NCBI RefSeq assembly: GCF_042646065.1
Contig: NZ_JBHRTA010000030.1
Span: forward strand, 124,001-188,000
DNA: 64,000 nucleotides
Source of the DNA: Parapedobacter deserti
Lineage (GTDB): Bacteria; Bacteroidota; Bacteroidia; Sphingobacteriales; Sphingobacteriaceae
Reading direction: 5' to 3'
Shown here: positions 17,401 through 25,540 of the stretch, piece by piece
Layout: every line of letters starts with the position of its first letter
Position numbering within the stretch: position 1 is the stretch's first letter
The notes under the pieces: generated by a model
Databases searched by the model: none
What the model saw: only the letters and a program-made list of their open reading frames with translations
What the model was told of the DNA's origin: nothing
Position numbers and translations under genes: made by a program

Positions 17401-17712
17401 GACATCCCGCGGGCATTGTTCGGCGAAGGGTATAACATTTTGGGGTCGGATCGGTTCGTGGAAGACGCCTCGTTTGTACGGCTCCGTAACCTGTCGTTGC
17501 GGTATTCCCTGCCCAAACCCTTTTTACAGCGGGTCAACATCCAGCGCTTTGATGTGTTCATGACCATCCAAGACCTGATCACCTGGACGAACTATACGGG
17601 AATGGATCCCGAAGTATCCCTGAACGCCAACGATGTGTACATGCTCAGTGTGGACAGGGCATCGACGCCCCGGCCACAGCGTTATGCGGTAGGGATAATG
17701 TTTGACTTTTAA
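14452..17712 (+). CDS. SusC/RagA-type TonB-dependent outer-membrane transporter (pair 1)
   Basis: A 1086-residue outer-membrane importer. A signal peptide ends at SIAQQ (about 21), then a carboxypeptidase-D-like domain (GGISDEQGSPLAGATVFIEN, about 28-105), a TonB plug (LQGRMANVDIV, RIRGTSSLNANADPLIVIDGVP, IESIEVLKDAAATAIWGSQGANGV, about 125-260) and a long beta-barrel ending in a terminal aromatic (VGIMFDF). There is no STN domain, so no anti-sigma coupling. The usual VVVGYG TonB-box region is replaced by IDEVTIEARGKK. Its stop overlaps the SusD start by one base. FAS1 lipoprotein genes flank the pair. Confidence 0.95.
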   Translation: MKGKIIILCWLLLWSGWSIAQQSNILRGGISDEQGSPLAGATVFIENQDKRNLRGSSTDANGLFQLEVPNQPDLTIVFSCIGFQTQRIPYSGQRALQIRLKMADLQIDEVTIEARGKKQINSMGISYRDQVSSTERFDLKEVETMPFTSIEEGLQGRMANVDIVTSADPGARNSIRIRGTSSLNANADPLIVIDGVPYPTTVQEGFDFATANDEDFGALVNISPNDIESIEVLKDAAATAIWGSQGANGVLLFTTKRGRSGKTRISFSSKLDMRREPATIPLLDGNQYVSLVQDAVWNSVNDLGYAAGSGYLDLLYNTNEINFNPDWVYFDEYNQNTRWIDQVNRLGYFVDNSLSISGGGDKATYRLSLGYLNDVGTTIGTDLNRYNALLAVNYRFSNKLEVMADMAYTRSNQNNFWTANNLPTPRGIAMTRMPNMSPWVIGANGQPTNEYFTPRVNFQGGFEEGSMGSKVFNPVAMVHESVNRTNSENARANFRLRYDVLPSLQYHGMVGFDMRSSKNRRFLPQSVTGVSWVNEFFNQASDRITDALNLTTENRFLYNKLFGEDHHLIGNAILRTTEELSYPYSSETSGNASSGMSDPALGGNVVGMASDFSAIRRIATIANVFYSYKGKYNLNGGYTWEANNSIGREHRWGGFPAVGAAWLFGDEPFMQRLKFFDLAKIRYSWGRTGNAPSGAWRYLGTFSPLVPGYMDMPAIRPERMQLENLRWETITQSNFGLELAMLDNRLFVTMERYDRRTTDVLHKDVRIPGSTGFSQLAWFNSGELYNRGWELIVNYDVIRKSDWGLQMMLNFSRNQNEVVELPENMQFENYTFENKRYAHRIVEGNPIGSFYGYRYLGVYQNQDETYARDPNGNLIYNLNGEPVFTTYNNQRQAYPGDARYADINGDGVIDQYDIVYLGNAMPLFTGGLSLTLRYKGFTLSSFFHGRFGNKVVNRARMDTEDMRGTSNQSQAVLRRWRHEGDQTDIPRALFGEGYNILGSDRFVEDASFVRLRNLSLRYSLPKPFLQRVNIQRFDVFMTIQDLITWTNYTGMDPEVSLNANDVYMLSVDRASTPRPQRYAVGIMFDF

Positions 17713-19196
17713 TGTGGACAACGATGAAACGAATCTGGATATATAGTATGGTATTGCTGGCGCTGTTGCCTGCGGCGGGTTGCAACAAGTGGTTGGACGT
17801 GCTGCCGGAAAACCAACAGGTAACCGACCTGTACTGGCAGGATAAGGAAGAAGCGGAAGCCGTGCTTGGGGCTGCTTACGTGCGGTTCCGGGGCACGCTG
17901 CAGCGCCAGTTGATCTGGGGCGAAGCCCGGGGGAATGGATTGGCCTTGTTGGGTTCCGTCCCCGCTTCGATCTTTCGGCTCAAGCAATTTGAGATACTGC
18001 CCGAAAACGAGTGGGCACAATGGAGCAGTTTTTACGAGGTAATCAACTACGCCAACATGGTCATTAAATATGCTCCCGAGGTGGTTGTGCGCGATCCGTC
18101 GTTCAGCCAGCCGGTGATGCAGTCGCTGCTCTCAGAAGCGTATTTTCTACGGGGGTTATGCTACTTCATCTTGGTGCGCAACTTCCGGGAGGTGCCGCTG
18201 ATTACTGAACCGTACATGAACGATTTGTACACCTTCGATGTGGCAAAATCGGCCGAGGCGGAGATTTACCAGCAAATCATCTCCGATTTGGAGACCGCCA
18301 TTCCGGCCAGCAAGGAAGTGTGGCCGCAGGTGTGGGAAAATAAGGGTCGGGCCACCAAATGGGCCATCTATGCCCTGCTGGCCGATGTGTACCTGTGGAC
18401 CGAACAGTATGAGCAGGCTATTGCCGCATGCGACCAGGTGCTGCAGTCGGGCTGGGTCGGGCTGCTCGACGGGATGGTCAACAACCGGAACCAATGGTTT
18501 ACCATATTCAGCGAAGGCAATAGCAACGAAAGTATTTTTGAGCTGCAGTTTGATTTTGCCCGCCAGCAAACCAATGAGATGACGCAATGGTTCAGTACCG
18601 GATCGTATACCTGGATTATCTCGCCGTTAATGGTTGAGCGGTTCGACCTGTCCGCAGAAGATATCCGCGGCGACGGCGCATCGTACAACGCAGGCACATT
18701 TCGGTTGTGGAAATACCTGGGAGCTGAAGCCAACACCACCGTTCCGCGGCCGAACAACGACCAAAACTGGATACTCTACCGGATGGCCGATATTTACCTC
18801 ATGAAGGCAGAAGCCCTGATCATGCTGGGCGAATCTAACTACGCGGAGGCACTGACCCTGGTCAACCGGATTCGTCAACGCGCGGGAATTTCCGTGCCCG
18901 TGGGTTTAGGCTCCAGCGAATTGGAAATGCTGGACATCGTGCTGAACGAACGGGCCCTGGAGTTTCTGGGCGAAGGCAAACGCTGGTATGATATCCTCCG
19001 CGTGGCAAAGCGTAACCAATATCAGTATAAAGAATACCTGATTAGTCAGGTGCTGCTGGGGGTGCAGGGAGGGTCAGCCCCGGTCATCCGCTCGAAGCTG
19101 CTGAACGAAAACAGCCACTACCTGCCCATCCATATCAATGAATTGCTGTCGAACAGGCTGTTGAAGCAAAACCCGTATTATGATAACGTTAATTAA
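17712..19196 (+). CDS. SusD/RagB-type substrate-binding lipoprotein (pair 1)
   Basis: A 494-residue surface lipoprotein that caps the SusC of the same pair. Lipobox LLPAAGC near residue 24, then NKWLDVLPENQQVTD typical of mature SusD N-termini, TPR-like helices (SEAYFLRGLCYFILVRNFREVPL, ATKWAIYALLADVYLWTEQYEQAIAACDQVL) and the C-terminal DIYLMKAEALIMLGESNYAEALTLVNRIRQRAG and LNERALEFLGEGKRWYDILRVAKRNQY blocks. The start is either 17712, overlapping the SusC stop by one base, or ATG 17724, four codons on; the second gives a cleaner signal peptide. Confidence 0.95.
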   Translation: MWTTMKRIWIYSMVLLALLPAAGCNKWLDVLPENQQVTDLYWQDKEEAEAVLGAAYVRFRGTLQRQLIWGEARGNGLALLGSVPASIFRLKQFEILPENEWAQWSSFYEVINYANMVIKYAPEVVVRDPSFSQPVMQSLLSEAYFLRGLCYFILVRNFREVPLITEPYMNDLYTFDVAKSAEAEIYQQIISDLETAIPASKEVWPQVWENKGRATKWAIYALLADVYLWTEQYEQAIAACDQVLQSGWVGLLDGMVNNRNQWFTIFSEGNSNESIFELQFDFARQQTNEMTQWFSTGSYTWIISPLMVERFDLSAEDIRGDGASYNAGTFRLWKYLGAEANTTVPRPNNDQNWILYRMADIYLMKAEALIMLGESNYAEALTLVNRIRQRAGISVPVGLGSSELEMLDIVLNERALEFLGEGKRWYDILRVAKRNQYQYKEYLISQVLLGVQGGSAPVIRSKLLNENSHYLPIHINELLSNRLLKQNPYYDNVN

Positions 19197-19208
19197 TAGG
19201 AGAAGGCC

Positions 19209-20819
19209 ATGAAAACGAAGATATTTCTTTTTGCGAAGCGCTGCGGTCTCTTGATGCTGCTGGGCCTTGCTTTCCAGACCTGTAAAGACGCCTTTGAAGA
19301 CCAGACCTTCGCCGCGTATGAAGAGCTTCCCATCGGGATGTACCTGCGTGAACATAGCGACGAATATGGCCGCTGGGTGGAGCTGATGGAACACGCGGGC
19401 GTGTATGCTACCCTTAACCTGCGGACCACCTATACGTTTTTCGTGCCAACCAATGCGGGGGTCGAGCGGTATTTGCAGGCCCACGGTTATGGTGCGGTAA
19501 GTGATATCCCACAGGAAGATGCGGCTTACCTGGTCCGCTACCACCTGATTCACCTGGCTAAGGTAGACCTCGGGCAATTCCAAAGCGGCGCCATTAACGA
19601 CCGCAACGCAACCGATGACAACCTGTTCATCGAGTTCAGGGACGGCGGTCTAGAAGCGGTATACCTAAATGGCGAATCGCGTTTCCTGCGGTTTGATATC
19701 CAGGCCACCAACGGGGTTATCCATGTCATCGAAGACGTGCTGGAGCCGCTTACCGCCACCATCGCCGATCGCCTGGAGTCCGGCGGTTTCGGGATTTTTC
19801 GTGAAGCGGTCGTCGCCACGGGCTATGAGACCATGCTGCGGACGGTCTATACCGAAGAAATCGGCCCGGGGGGCTTCCCCATTCAAGTGCGGTACCGCTA
19901 CACCCTGTTTGCGGTAAGTGACGCCACGTTTGCCGCAGCGGGCATCGAGACCCTTACCCAATTGGCCGAGCGACTGGGCGCCGGCACCGGATCGTATGAC
20001 AGCCCGGAGAACCCGCTGCACCAATACGTTTCCTATCACCTGCTGAGCCAATTGCGCTCTTATGCCGAGCTGGGGCAGTTCCCCGAGGGGGAAACCGTGA
20101 AAAACCTTAATACGCTGGCCGGCAGCCAGCTCGTCAGCGTCACGGACCGGGGTGGCGAACTGTTGCTGAATTACGATCCCGACCGGGACAGCGAAATCCG
20201 CTTTTTGGAGTTTGATATTCCCTGCAAGAACGGCGTGGTGCATGAAGTGGACCACTGGATGCCGATGTTTGCGCCACCCCCCGTGGTTGTGGTGTGGGAA
20301 GTAACCGATTATCCGGACCTGGCGGCAAACGTAACGCAATACCGTAATCCAAGCCTCGGCGCGCAATACAACCGCGTGTTCCAGCAGGGCGAGCTGGAAA
20401 GTTTCCGCTGGGTTTCCCAGCCCGAAGACCGAGCCGGGGTACTCACCTACCGGAACAACCGGGCGGCAGATGGCATCTGGTATTCCGACGTGCTGAACCA
20501 TGACCACCTGCGCATCGAACTGGGTGAGTCTGGCTGGATCGAGATGGAAACACCCGTCATTGTACAGGGAACATACCGGCTGACGCTGGTATGGCCCAGT
20601 CCGCGGCAGGCCAACCCTACCGGGATCTGCGCATTTGCACTCGATGGGCAAATGCTGCGCGAACGCCATACCATTTCGAATACCAGCAGCGATCGCGTAC
20701 TGACGGAAACGCTGGGCACGGTGACGTTTGCGGAAACCGCTACCCACACGTTGCGCGTGATCTCGCTCGATGGGCGCCTGATCACCCTGGATTATATTCG
20801 CTTTGAACCTATACAATAA
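19209..20819 (+). CDS. FAS1 lipoprotein with C-terminal beta-sandwich-like domain
   Basis: A 536-residue lipoprotein (lipobox LAFQTC, Cys near 25). Two FAS1-like units are visible at about 56-184 (TFFVPTNAGVERYL, LVRYHLIHLA, NGVIHVIEDVLEPL) and 185-362 (TLFAVSDATFAAA, YVSYHLLSQL, NGVVHEVDHW). Residues 363-536 form a different, beta-rich domain ending in THTLRVISLDGRLITLDYIRFEP, a pattern familiar from galactose-binding-like carbohydrate-binding modules. It starts 12 bases after SusD and is followed six bases later by a similar gene. I infer that it takes the place of SusE/SusF-type glycan-binding proteins; no binding data exist in the sequence. Confidence 0.75.
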   Translation: MKTKIFLFAKRCGLLMLLGLAFQTCKDAFEDQTFAAYEELPIGMYLREHSDEYGRWVELMEHAGVYATLNLRTTYTFFVPTNAGVERYLQAHGYGAVSDIPQEDAAYLVRYHLIHLAKVDLGQFQSGAINDRNATDDNLFIEFRDGGLEAVYLNGESRFLRFDIQATNGVIHVIEDVLEPLTATIADRLESGGFGIFREAVVATGYETMLRTVYTEEIGPGGFPIQVRYRYTLFAVSDATFAAAGIETLTQLAERLGAGTGSYDSPENPLHQYVSYHLLSQLRSYAELGQFPEGETVKNLNTLAGSQLVSVTDRGGELLLNYDPDRDSEIRFLEFDIPCKNGVVHEVDHWMPMFAPPPVVVVWEVTDYPDLAANVTQYRNPSLGAQYNRVFQQGELESFRWVSQPEDRAGVLTYRNNRAADGIWYSDVLNHDHLRIELGESGWIEMETPVIVQGTYRLTLVWPSPRQANPTGICAFALDGQMLRERHTISNTSSDRVLTETLGTVTFAETATHTLRVISLDGRLITLDYIRFEPIQ

Positions 20820-20825
20820 CACAAG

Positions 20826-22421
20826 ATGGTCATGAAAACATGGTATAAAATAATGTTCGTCGCATGCCTGGCAGTAGCTGCCAGCGCATGCCGGCAAAAA
20901 GTCTGGGACGATCATTTCAACAGCACGGGCGACGGCGATGCAATCGTATCGCCATTGAACCTGCTGGACTACCTGAAGTCGGTGCCGGAATACAGCCGGT
21001 TCGTCGAGAAATTGGAAGAACTGGAAATTGCCGGCCAACTGACCCGCGACCAGAATCTGTCGGTATGGGTGGTGCCAAATGCCATCATGGACCAGCTGGC
21101 CGGTATGGGGCTCGACGAGCGGTACGTGATGAACTATCACCTGAATCTCCTGGCGTTCGACTATACGAAGCTTAAATCCGGGCTCCGGATACAGACCCTG
21201 AACGGTAAATACATCCAGGTGGAGCGCGTTTCGGATGAAATCATGGTGGGCGACTCCCGCATCACCAAGGGTAACCAGCTGTGCCGGAACGGGGTGGTGC
21301 ATGAGATAGATGCCCTCATGCGGCCCGATGAAAGCATCTATGATTACCTGGAAAGTTTGGGTGCCGAATACTCCATCATCCGCGACTCGGTGCTGGCGCT
21401 GAACGATACCGTATTTGATGTCGCCAACAGTGTGCCCATCGGGGTGGATCCCACAGGCAATACCTTGTATGATTCGGTATTTGTTGTCACCAACCCGATT
21501 TTTGATGCAGCCAATATCCGGTCGGAATTTTCGCAGGTAACCATGTTCCTGCCCAGCAACGCCGTGATACAGCAGTGTTTCGAAAGCCTGGCTACCCTGT
21601 ACGATCAGTTCGGCAAGGATTTCCTTCGGGAAGACAGCCTGAAGGCGTATCAATGGATACGCGAAGCGGTATTCTATAACCGGGTGATCGAGGATTATGG
21701 AAGTGAGCGCGACCTCGTATCGGCGTTCGGCCGCCTCTGGCGCACCGATGTGCAGCAGGTAAATGCCGATTTCCGGCGCATGAGCAATGGCCGGATATAT
21801 GAGGTTACGCACCTGAAAATACCCAATAACGTGCATATCGCCATGATCAAGCAGTTATTCCATTACTATGAGTTCGTGCCCGAAGCAGACCGGCCGGCCT
21901 TGTTCACGCTCCATAACGTCACGGATATCGTGCCCACCAACCGGGATCACGTCACCTTCCCCACACTGGGTATCGAACTCACGTACCGCACGCTGGTGGT
22001 GCGCGGGGCACTGACTCCCGGCCAACCGGCCAGCATTGATTTTACGCCCATAATGCTGGAGAACAATCCCGACGGATCGGTCGGTTACCGGGTGGTGGAG
22101 GTACCTCCCGGCGAATATAACCTGTATATGGGATTCCGGTCGAGCACGCATCCCTTCGTTAACATTTATGTAGATGGGCGGCAAGTAGCCAACCGGCTGA
22201 ACGTTGAACCGGCTACGCCCTGGAACTACGACCGGTCCACAAACACGGTATCCGGCACGCGGTACAACGGTTGGGGCGGGCTGGTCGGGCCCGTGACGAT
22301 TGATGGCGACGGGGTGAGGAGTTTCCGGATTAAAGTTGAATTTGCTGGACTTAGTACGGGCTCCGCCGAAACCCTGGAACCCTACCATTGGGCCTTGGTG
22401 CCTACCCAGAATAACTATTAA
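20826..22421 (+). CDS. second FAS1 lipoprotein with C-terminal domain
   Basis: A 531-residue lipoprotein, lipobox AAASAC-like (Cys near 22); the start may be 20826 or ATG 20832. The first FAS1-like unit (about 40-165) shows LSVWVVPNAIMDQL, VMNYHLNLL and CRNGVVHEIDALM; a longer, looser second unit covers about 165-360 (VTMFLPSNAVIQQC, FYNRVI, NGRIYEVTHL). Residues 375-531 form a beta-rich domain with SVGYRVVEVPPGEYNLYMGF and HPFVNIYVDGRQV, again like a carbohydrate-binding sandwich. Domain order matches the preceding gene although sequence similarity by eye is low. It is tightly linked to the SusC gene that follows (start seven bases on). Confidence 0.72.
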   Translation: MVMKTWYKIMFVACLAVAASACRQKVWDDHFNSTGDGDAIVSPLNLLDYLKSVPEYSRFVEKLEELEIAGQLTRDQNLSVWVVPNAIMDQLAGMGLDERYVMNYHLNLLAFDYTKLKSGLRIQTLNGKYIQVERVSDEIMVGDSRITKGNQLCRNGVVHEIDALMRPDESIYDYLESLGAEYSIIRDSVLALNDTVFDVANSVPIGVDPTGNTLYDSVFVVTNPIFDAANIRSEFSQVTMFLPSNAVIQQCFESLATLYDQFGKDFLREDSLKAYQWIREAVFYNRVIEDYGSERDLVSAFGRLWRTDVQQVNADFRRMSNGRIYEVTHLKIPNNVHIAMIKQLFHYYEFVPEADRPALFTLHNVTDIVPTNRDHVTFPTLGIELTYRTLVVRGALTPGQPASIDFTPIMLENNPDGSVGYRVVEVPPGEYNLYMGFRSSTHPFVNIYVDGRQVANRLNVEPATPWNYDRSTNTVSGTRYNGWGGLVGPVTIDGDGVRSFRIKVEFAGLSTGSAETLEPYHWALVPTQNNY

Positions 22422-22428
22422 TGAAGAT

Positions 22429-25400
22429 ATGATTGTGATAAATTATTTGAAACTGTCGCTGTGGTGGATAATCCTGTGCATGGCCATAACAGCACATGCG
22501 CAACAAGACAGCGTGGTCGTAACCGGCCAGGTGACCAGCGGTTACGATGGCAAGCCCTTAGCCCGCGCCGTGGTATCTGTACCCGGGTTTGACGTGATGG
22601 TTGAAACCGGCACAGACGGGAGCTACCGGGTGGTCTTGCCATCCGAAGCGTCTGAAATCATGTTTTGGTCTCCGGGCTACTACCGGACCACTTTTCCCAT
22701 ATTGGACCGGCGCGAGCTGGACGTCACGCTGGTGCCGGACAGCCGGCCGAATTACTACGACGATGAGCTGGTAGCCAACCCGCTGCACCGCGCTGCACCG
22801 GCCATTTACCAGCGCGATTTCCGCCGTGGCGCGCTCAACGTGGAAAGTGTGCTGCAGGGGCGGTTTTCCGGACTTAACGTTGTCAATAAGAGCGGGATGC
22901 CGGGAGAGGGGGGCGCAATGTATTTCCGGGGCGTCCGTTCGTTTGAAGGGGATAATTCACCCTTGATGGTCATCAACGGCGTTCCCTACCTGCCTGAATC
23001 GAGCAACTCGGCAGTTATCGGCGGCTATTCGCGCAACCCGTTGCTTCCGTTTAACCTGCACGATATCCAGGAAGTGCGTTTATTGAAAGGAGCCGAAACG
23101 GCGGTATACGGTTCCATGGGATCAAACGGTGTGCTCGTCATCGAGACCGCCAAACCGGCCGACCTGGAGACCGTCATAGAGTTCAGCGGACACTATGGCG
23201 TGGCCCAGAACCGCGCCACGCTCCCGGTGCTGGGGCCCAGCGATTTCAAAAGTTATATCGGCGACGTGGGGCTGACGCAGTTCGACGACATGGGCGAAAT
23301 GCTCAATTTTTTCCCGTTCCTGCGCGACGACCCCGACTATTATTTCAATTTTCTGTATAACTCGCAGACAGACTGGCAGGGCCTGATTTACCGGCCGGCT
23401 TTCGTAACCGACAATCACCTGCGCGTTCGGGGCGGCGATGCCGTGGCAAAGTATAACCTTTCGCTGGGGGCTACCAACCAGGGCGCCGCGTTGGATAACA
23501 GCTCGTTGACGCGCTACTCCACCCGGATGAACGCTTCGGTGGCCCTCGGGCAGAAATTCGACTTTCTCGGAACGGTGGGATTCACTTACCAGAACACCAA
23601 CCTGCACGAGCAGGGGATGCTAACCGCAACCAACCCCATCCTCACGGCGTTGAGCCGGGCGCCTATCCTGAGCCCTTATACCAAAGACGAGCTCAATAAT
23701 GAGCTGCCCAGCTACGATGTCGTGCGGCAGTTCAATGTAAGCAATCCGCTGGCGGTACTCAATACGGCACAGCTGCGGCTCGGCGGCTACGACGTTTTCG
23801 TCAATGCCGGCGTCAGCTACCGACCAAACACGTATTGGAACATCGGTACGACGCTCGGCATTTTCTCCAGCTTTCTGCGCCATACCGCCTTTATACCCGG
23901 GGTAAGCAGCCGTACCGTGATGCCGCTGGAAAACGGTGTGGCCTTAAACACCTCGCGTGCAGGTGCGGCTCAGGTGTCTAACCTGTTTTACCGGCTTAGC
24001 GGGCAGTACGAACGGCAAATCGGGGCGCACCGCGTGGAAGCGGGCGGGGGCTACCAGCTTATCATGGCCCATTCCGAGCTGGATGCGGGCAGTGGCCGGA
24101 ATACGCCCTCCGATTTTTACCGGACCATCAGTAATGTCAGTGTAGACGGCAGGCAGTTTCAGGGATATATTGAACCCTGGAACTGGATGAGTGTTTATGG
24201 CTTTGGCCGCTACCACTGGAACAACCTCCTGACGTTTTCGGCCTACCTCTCGGCAGACGGCGCTTCGTCTACGGGCAACGGCACCGATCGCTTTGGCCTA
24301 TTCCCGGGCGGTGAGGTACGGTGGCGCGTGGCTAATATGGACGGCCTGCATGCCGTCACCTGGCTGGACCAGCTGGACCTGCGGGTGGGGTATGCCCTCA
24401 CGGGCAACAGTCGGTATTCGTCCAAGCTGAGCAGGCCTTCATACGGCAGCCAGTTGTACCGGCAGCTTTCGGGCATCGTGGTGGCCAATGTTCCGAACGA
24501 TGCGCTGCGCTGGGAGGATAACCGGACGTTTGATGCGGCCATAGACATGGGGGCGCTCAACAAACGCGTGCGGGCTACCGTGGGTTATTACCAAACCCTT
24601 TCCAAAAATGTGATACAGACGATCGCCGCATCGCCGATAGCTGGCCTGGACTTCCGGTTGGCCAACGGGGCCGAGATTGGAAACCGCGGCGTGGAGGTGG
24701 ATGTTTCCGCGACGCTGGTAGAACAACGCGATGTTGGCCTTACGGTGGGGGGAACGTGGAGCACTTACCGCAGTGAAATCAAAAGACTGGACGGCAACGG
24801 CCAGCGTGTCGTCGAACTGAGCAACGGCGTGGCGCTGGTGTCGGCAGTGGGGCATGCTCCGTACGCGTTTTACGGCCATATCGCCAACGAGGTAATCCCG
24901 TCGGCCAACGCGGCGCAGTCCCTGGGCCTGGTCGATTACAAGGGGTTTCCGTTTGAGGCGGGCGACATCCGGTTTACCGACCTGAACCATGACGGGGTCA
25001 TTGACCGGGCCGACCGGACGATTATCGGCGATCCGAACCCTGATTTTTTCGGCGGTGCCTTTGTTGATGTCCGCTATAAGCAGCTATCGCTGTCGGGCTA
25101 TTTCAATTTCAGCTACGGTAACCAAATCTACAATGCCGTGCGCAGGCACTCCGAATCCATGAGTAGGTATGATAATCAGTCAACCGCCGTGCTGCGGCGC
25201 TGGAAGGCAGACGGGCAGGTGACCGATATGCCCCGCGCCGAGTATGGCGACCCGCTGGAAAACAGCCGGTTTTCTTCTCGCTGGATTGAAGACGGTTCTT
25301 TCCTCCGGCTGTCTAACTTAGCCCTGCGCTACCGGATACAACGGGCAGCCATACGTGTGCTTGAGGGGGCTGAAATCTATGTGATGGGCGAAAACCTCGT

Positions 25401-25530
25401 TACCTGGACCAAATACCTGGGGCTCGATCCGGAAACTGCGTATGCGCATAACCCCATGTATATGGGGCTGGACTTCGGTAATGTAGCGCAACCCCGGACA
25501 TTCAGGGCAGGGATTAATTTGACATTCTAA
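22429..25530 (+). CDS. SusC/RagA-type TonB-dependent transporter (pair 2)
   Basis: The frame extends to 22336, but that overlaps the previous gene; the ATG at 22429 gives a normal signal peptide (IILCMAITAHAQ) and a 1033-residue protein. A carboxypeptidase-D-like domain (VTGQVTSGYDGKPLARAVV) is followed by a plug (LQGRFSGLNVV, MYFRGVRSFEGDNSPLMVINGVPY, VRLLKGAETAVYGSMGSNGVLVIE) and a barrel ending RTFRAGINLTF. The linker where a TonB box normally sits is unusual (RPNYYDDELVANPLHRAAPA), with no GYG motif. It lies eight bases after a FAS1 gene and ten before its SusD. Confidence 0.95.
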   Translation: MIVINYLKLSLWWIILCMAITAHAQQDSVVVTGQVTSGYDGKPLARAVVSVPGFDVMVETGTDGSYRVVLPSEASEIMFWSPGYYRTTFPILDRRELDVTLVPDSRPNYYDDELVANPLHRAAPAIYQRDFRRGALNVESVLQGRFSGLNVVNKSGMPGEGGAMYFRGVRSFEGDNSPLMVINGVPYLPESSNSAVIGGYSRNPLLPFNLHDIQEVRLLKGAETAVYGSMGSNGVLVIETAKPADLETVIEFSGHYGVAQNRATLPVLGPSDFKSYIGDVGLTQFDDMGEMLNFFPFLRDDPDYYFNFLYNSQTDWQGLIYRPAFVTDNHLRVRGGDAVAKYNLSLGATNQGAALDNSSLTRYSTRMNASVALGQKFDFLGTVGFTYQNTNLHEQGMLTATNPILTALSRAPILSPYTKDELNNELPSYDVVRQFNVSNPLAVLNTAQLRLGGYDVFVNAGVSYRPNTYWNIGTTLGIFSSFLRHTAFIPGVSSRTVMPLENGVALNTSRAGAAQVSNLFYRLSGQYERQIGAHRVEAGGGYQLIMAHSELDAGSGRNTPSDFYRTISNVSVDGRQFQGYIEPWNWMSVYGFGRYHWNNLLTFSAYLSADGASSTGNGTDRFGLFPGGEVRWRVANMDGLHAVTWLDQLDLRVGYALTGNSRYSSKLSRPSYGSQLYRQLSGIVVANVPNDALRWEDNRTFDAAIDMGALNKRVRATVGYYQTLSKNVIQTIAASPIAGLDFRLANGAEIGNRGVEVDVSATLVEQRDVGLTVGGTWSTYRSEIKRLDGNGQRVVELSNGVALVSAVGHAPYAFYGHIANEVIPSANAAQSLGLVDYKGFPFEAGDIRFTDLNHDGVIDRADRTIIGDPNPDFFGGAFVDVRYKQLSLSGYFNFSYGNQIYNAVRRHSESMSRYDNQSTAVLRRWKADGQVTDMPRAEYGDPLENSRFSSRWIEDGSFLRLSNLALRYRIQRAAIRVLEGAEIYVMGENLVTWTKYLGLDPETAYAHNPMYMGLDFGNVAQPRTFRAGINLTF

Positions 25531-25540
25531 TACTTACGAT

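Noticed and set aside
19665..21836. 723-codon minus-strand open frame across two FAS1 genes
   Set aside because: It spans two plus-strand genes with clear domains and lipoboxes; its translation has no recognisable motif and a skewed His/Ile/Arg make-up.
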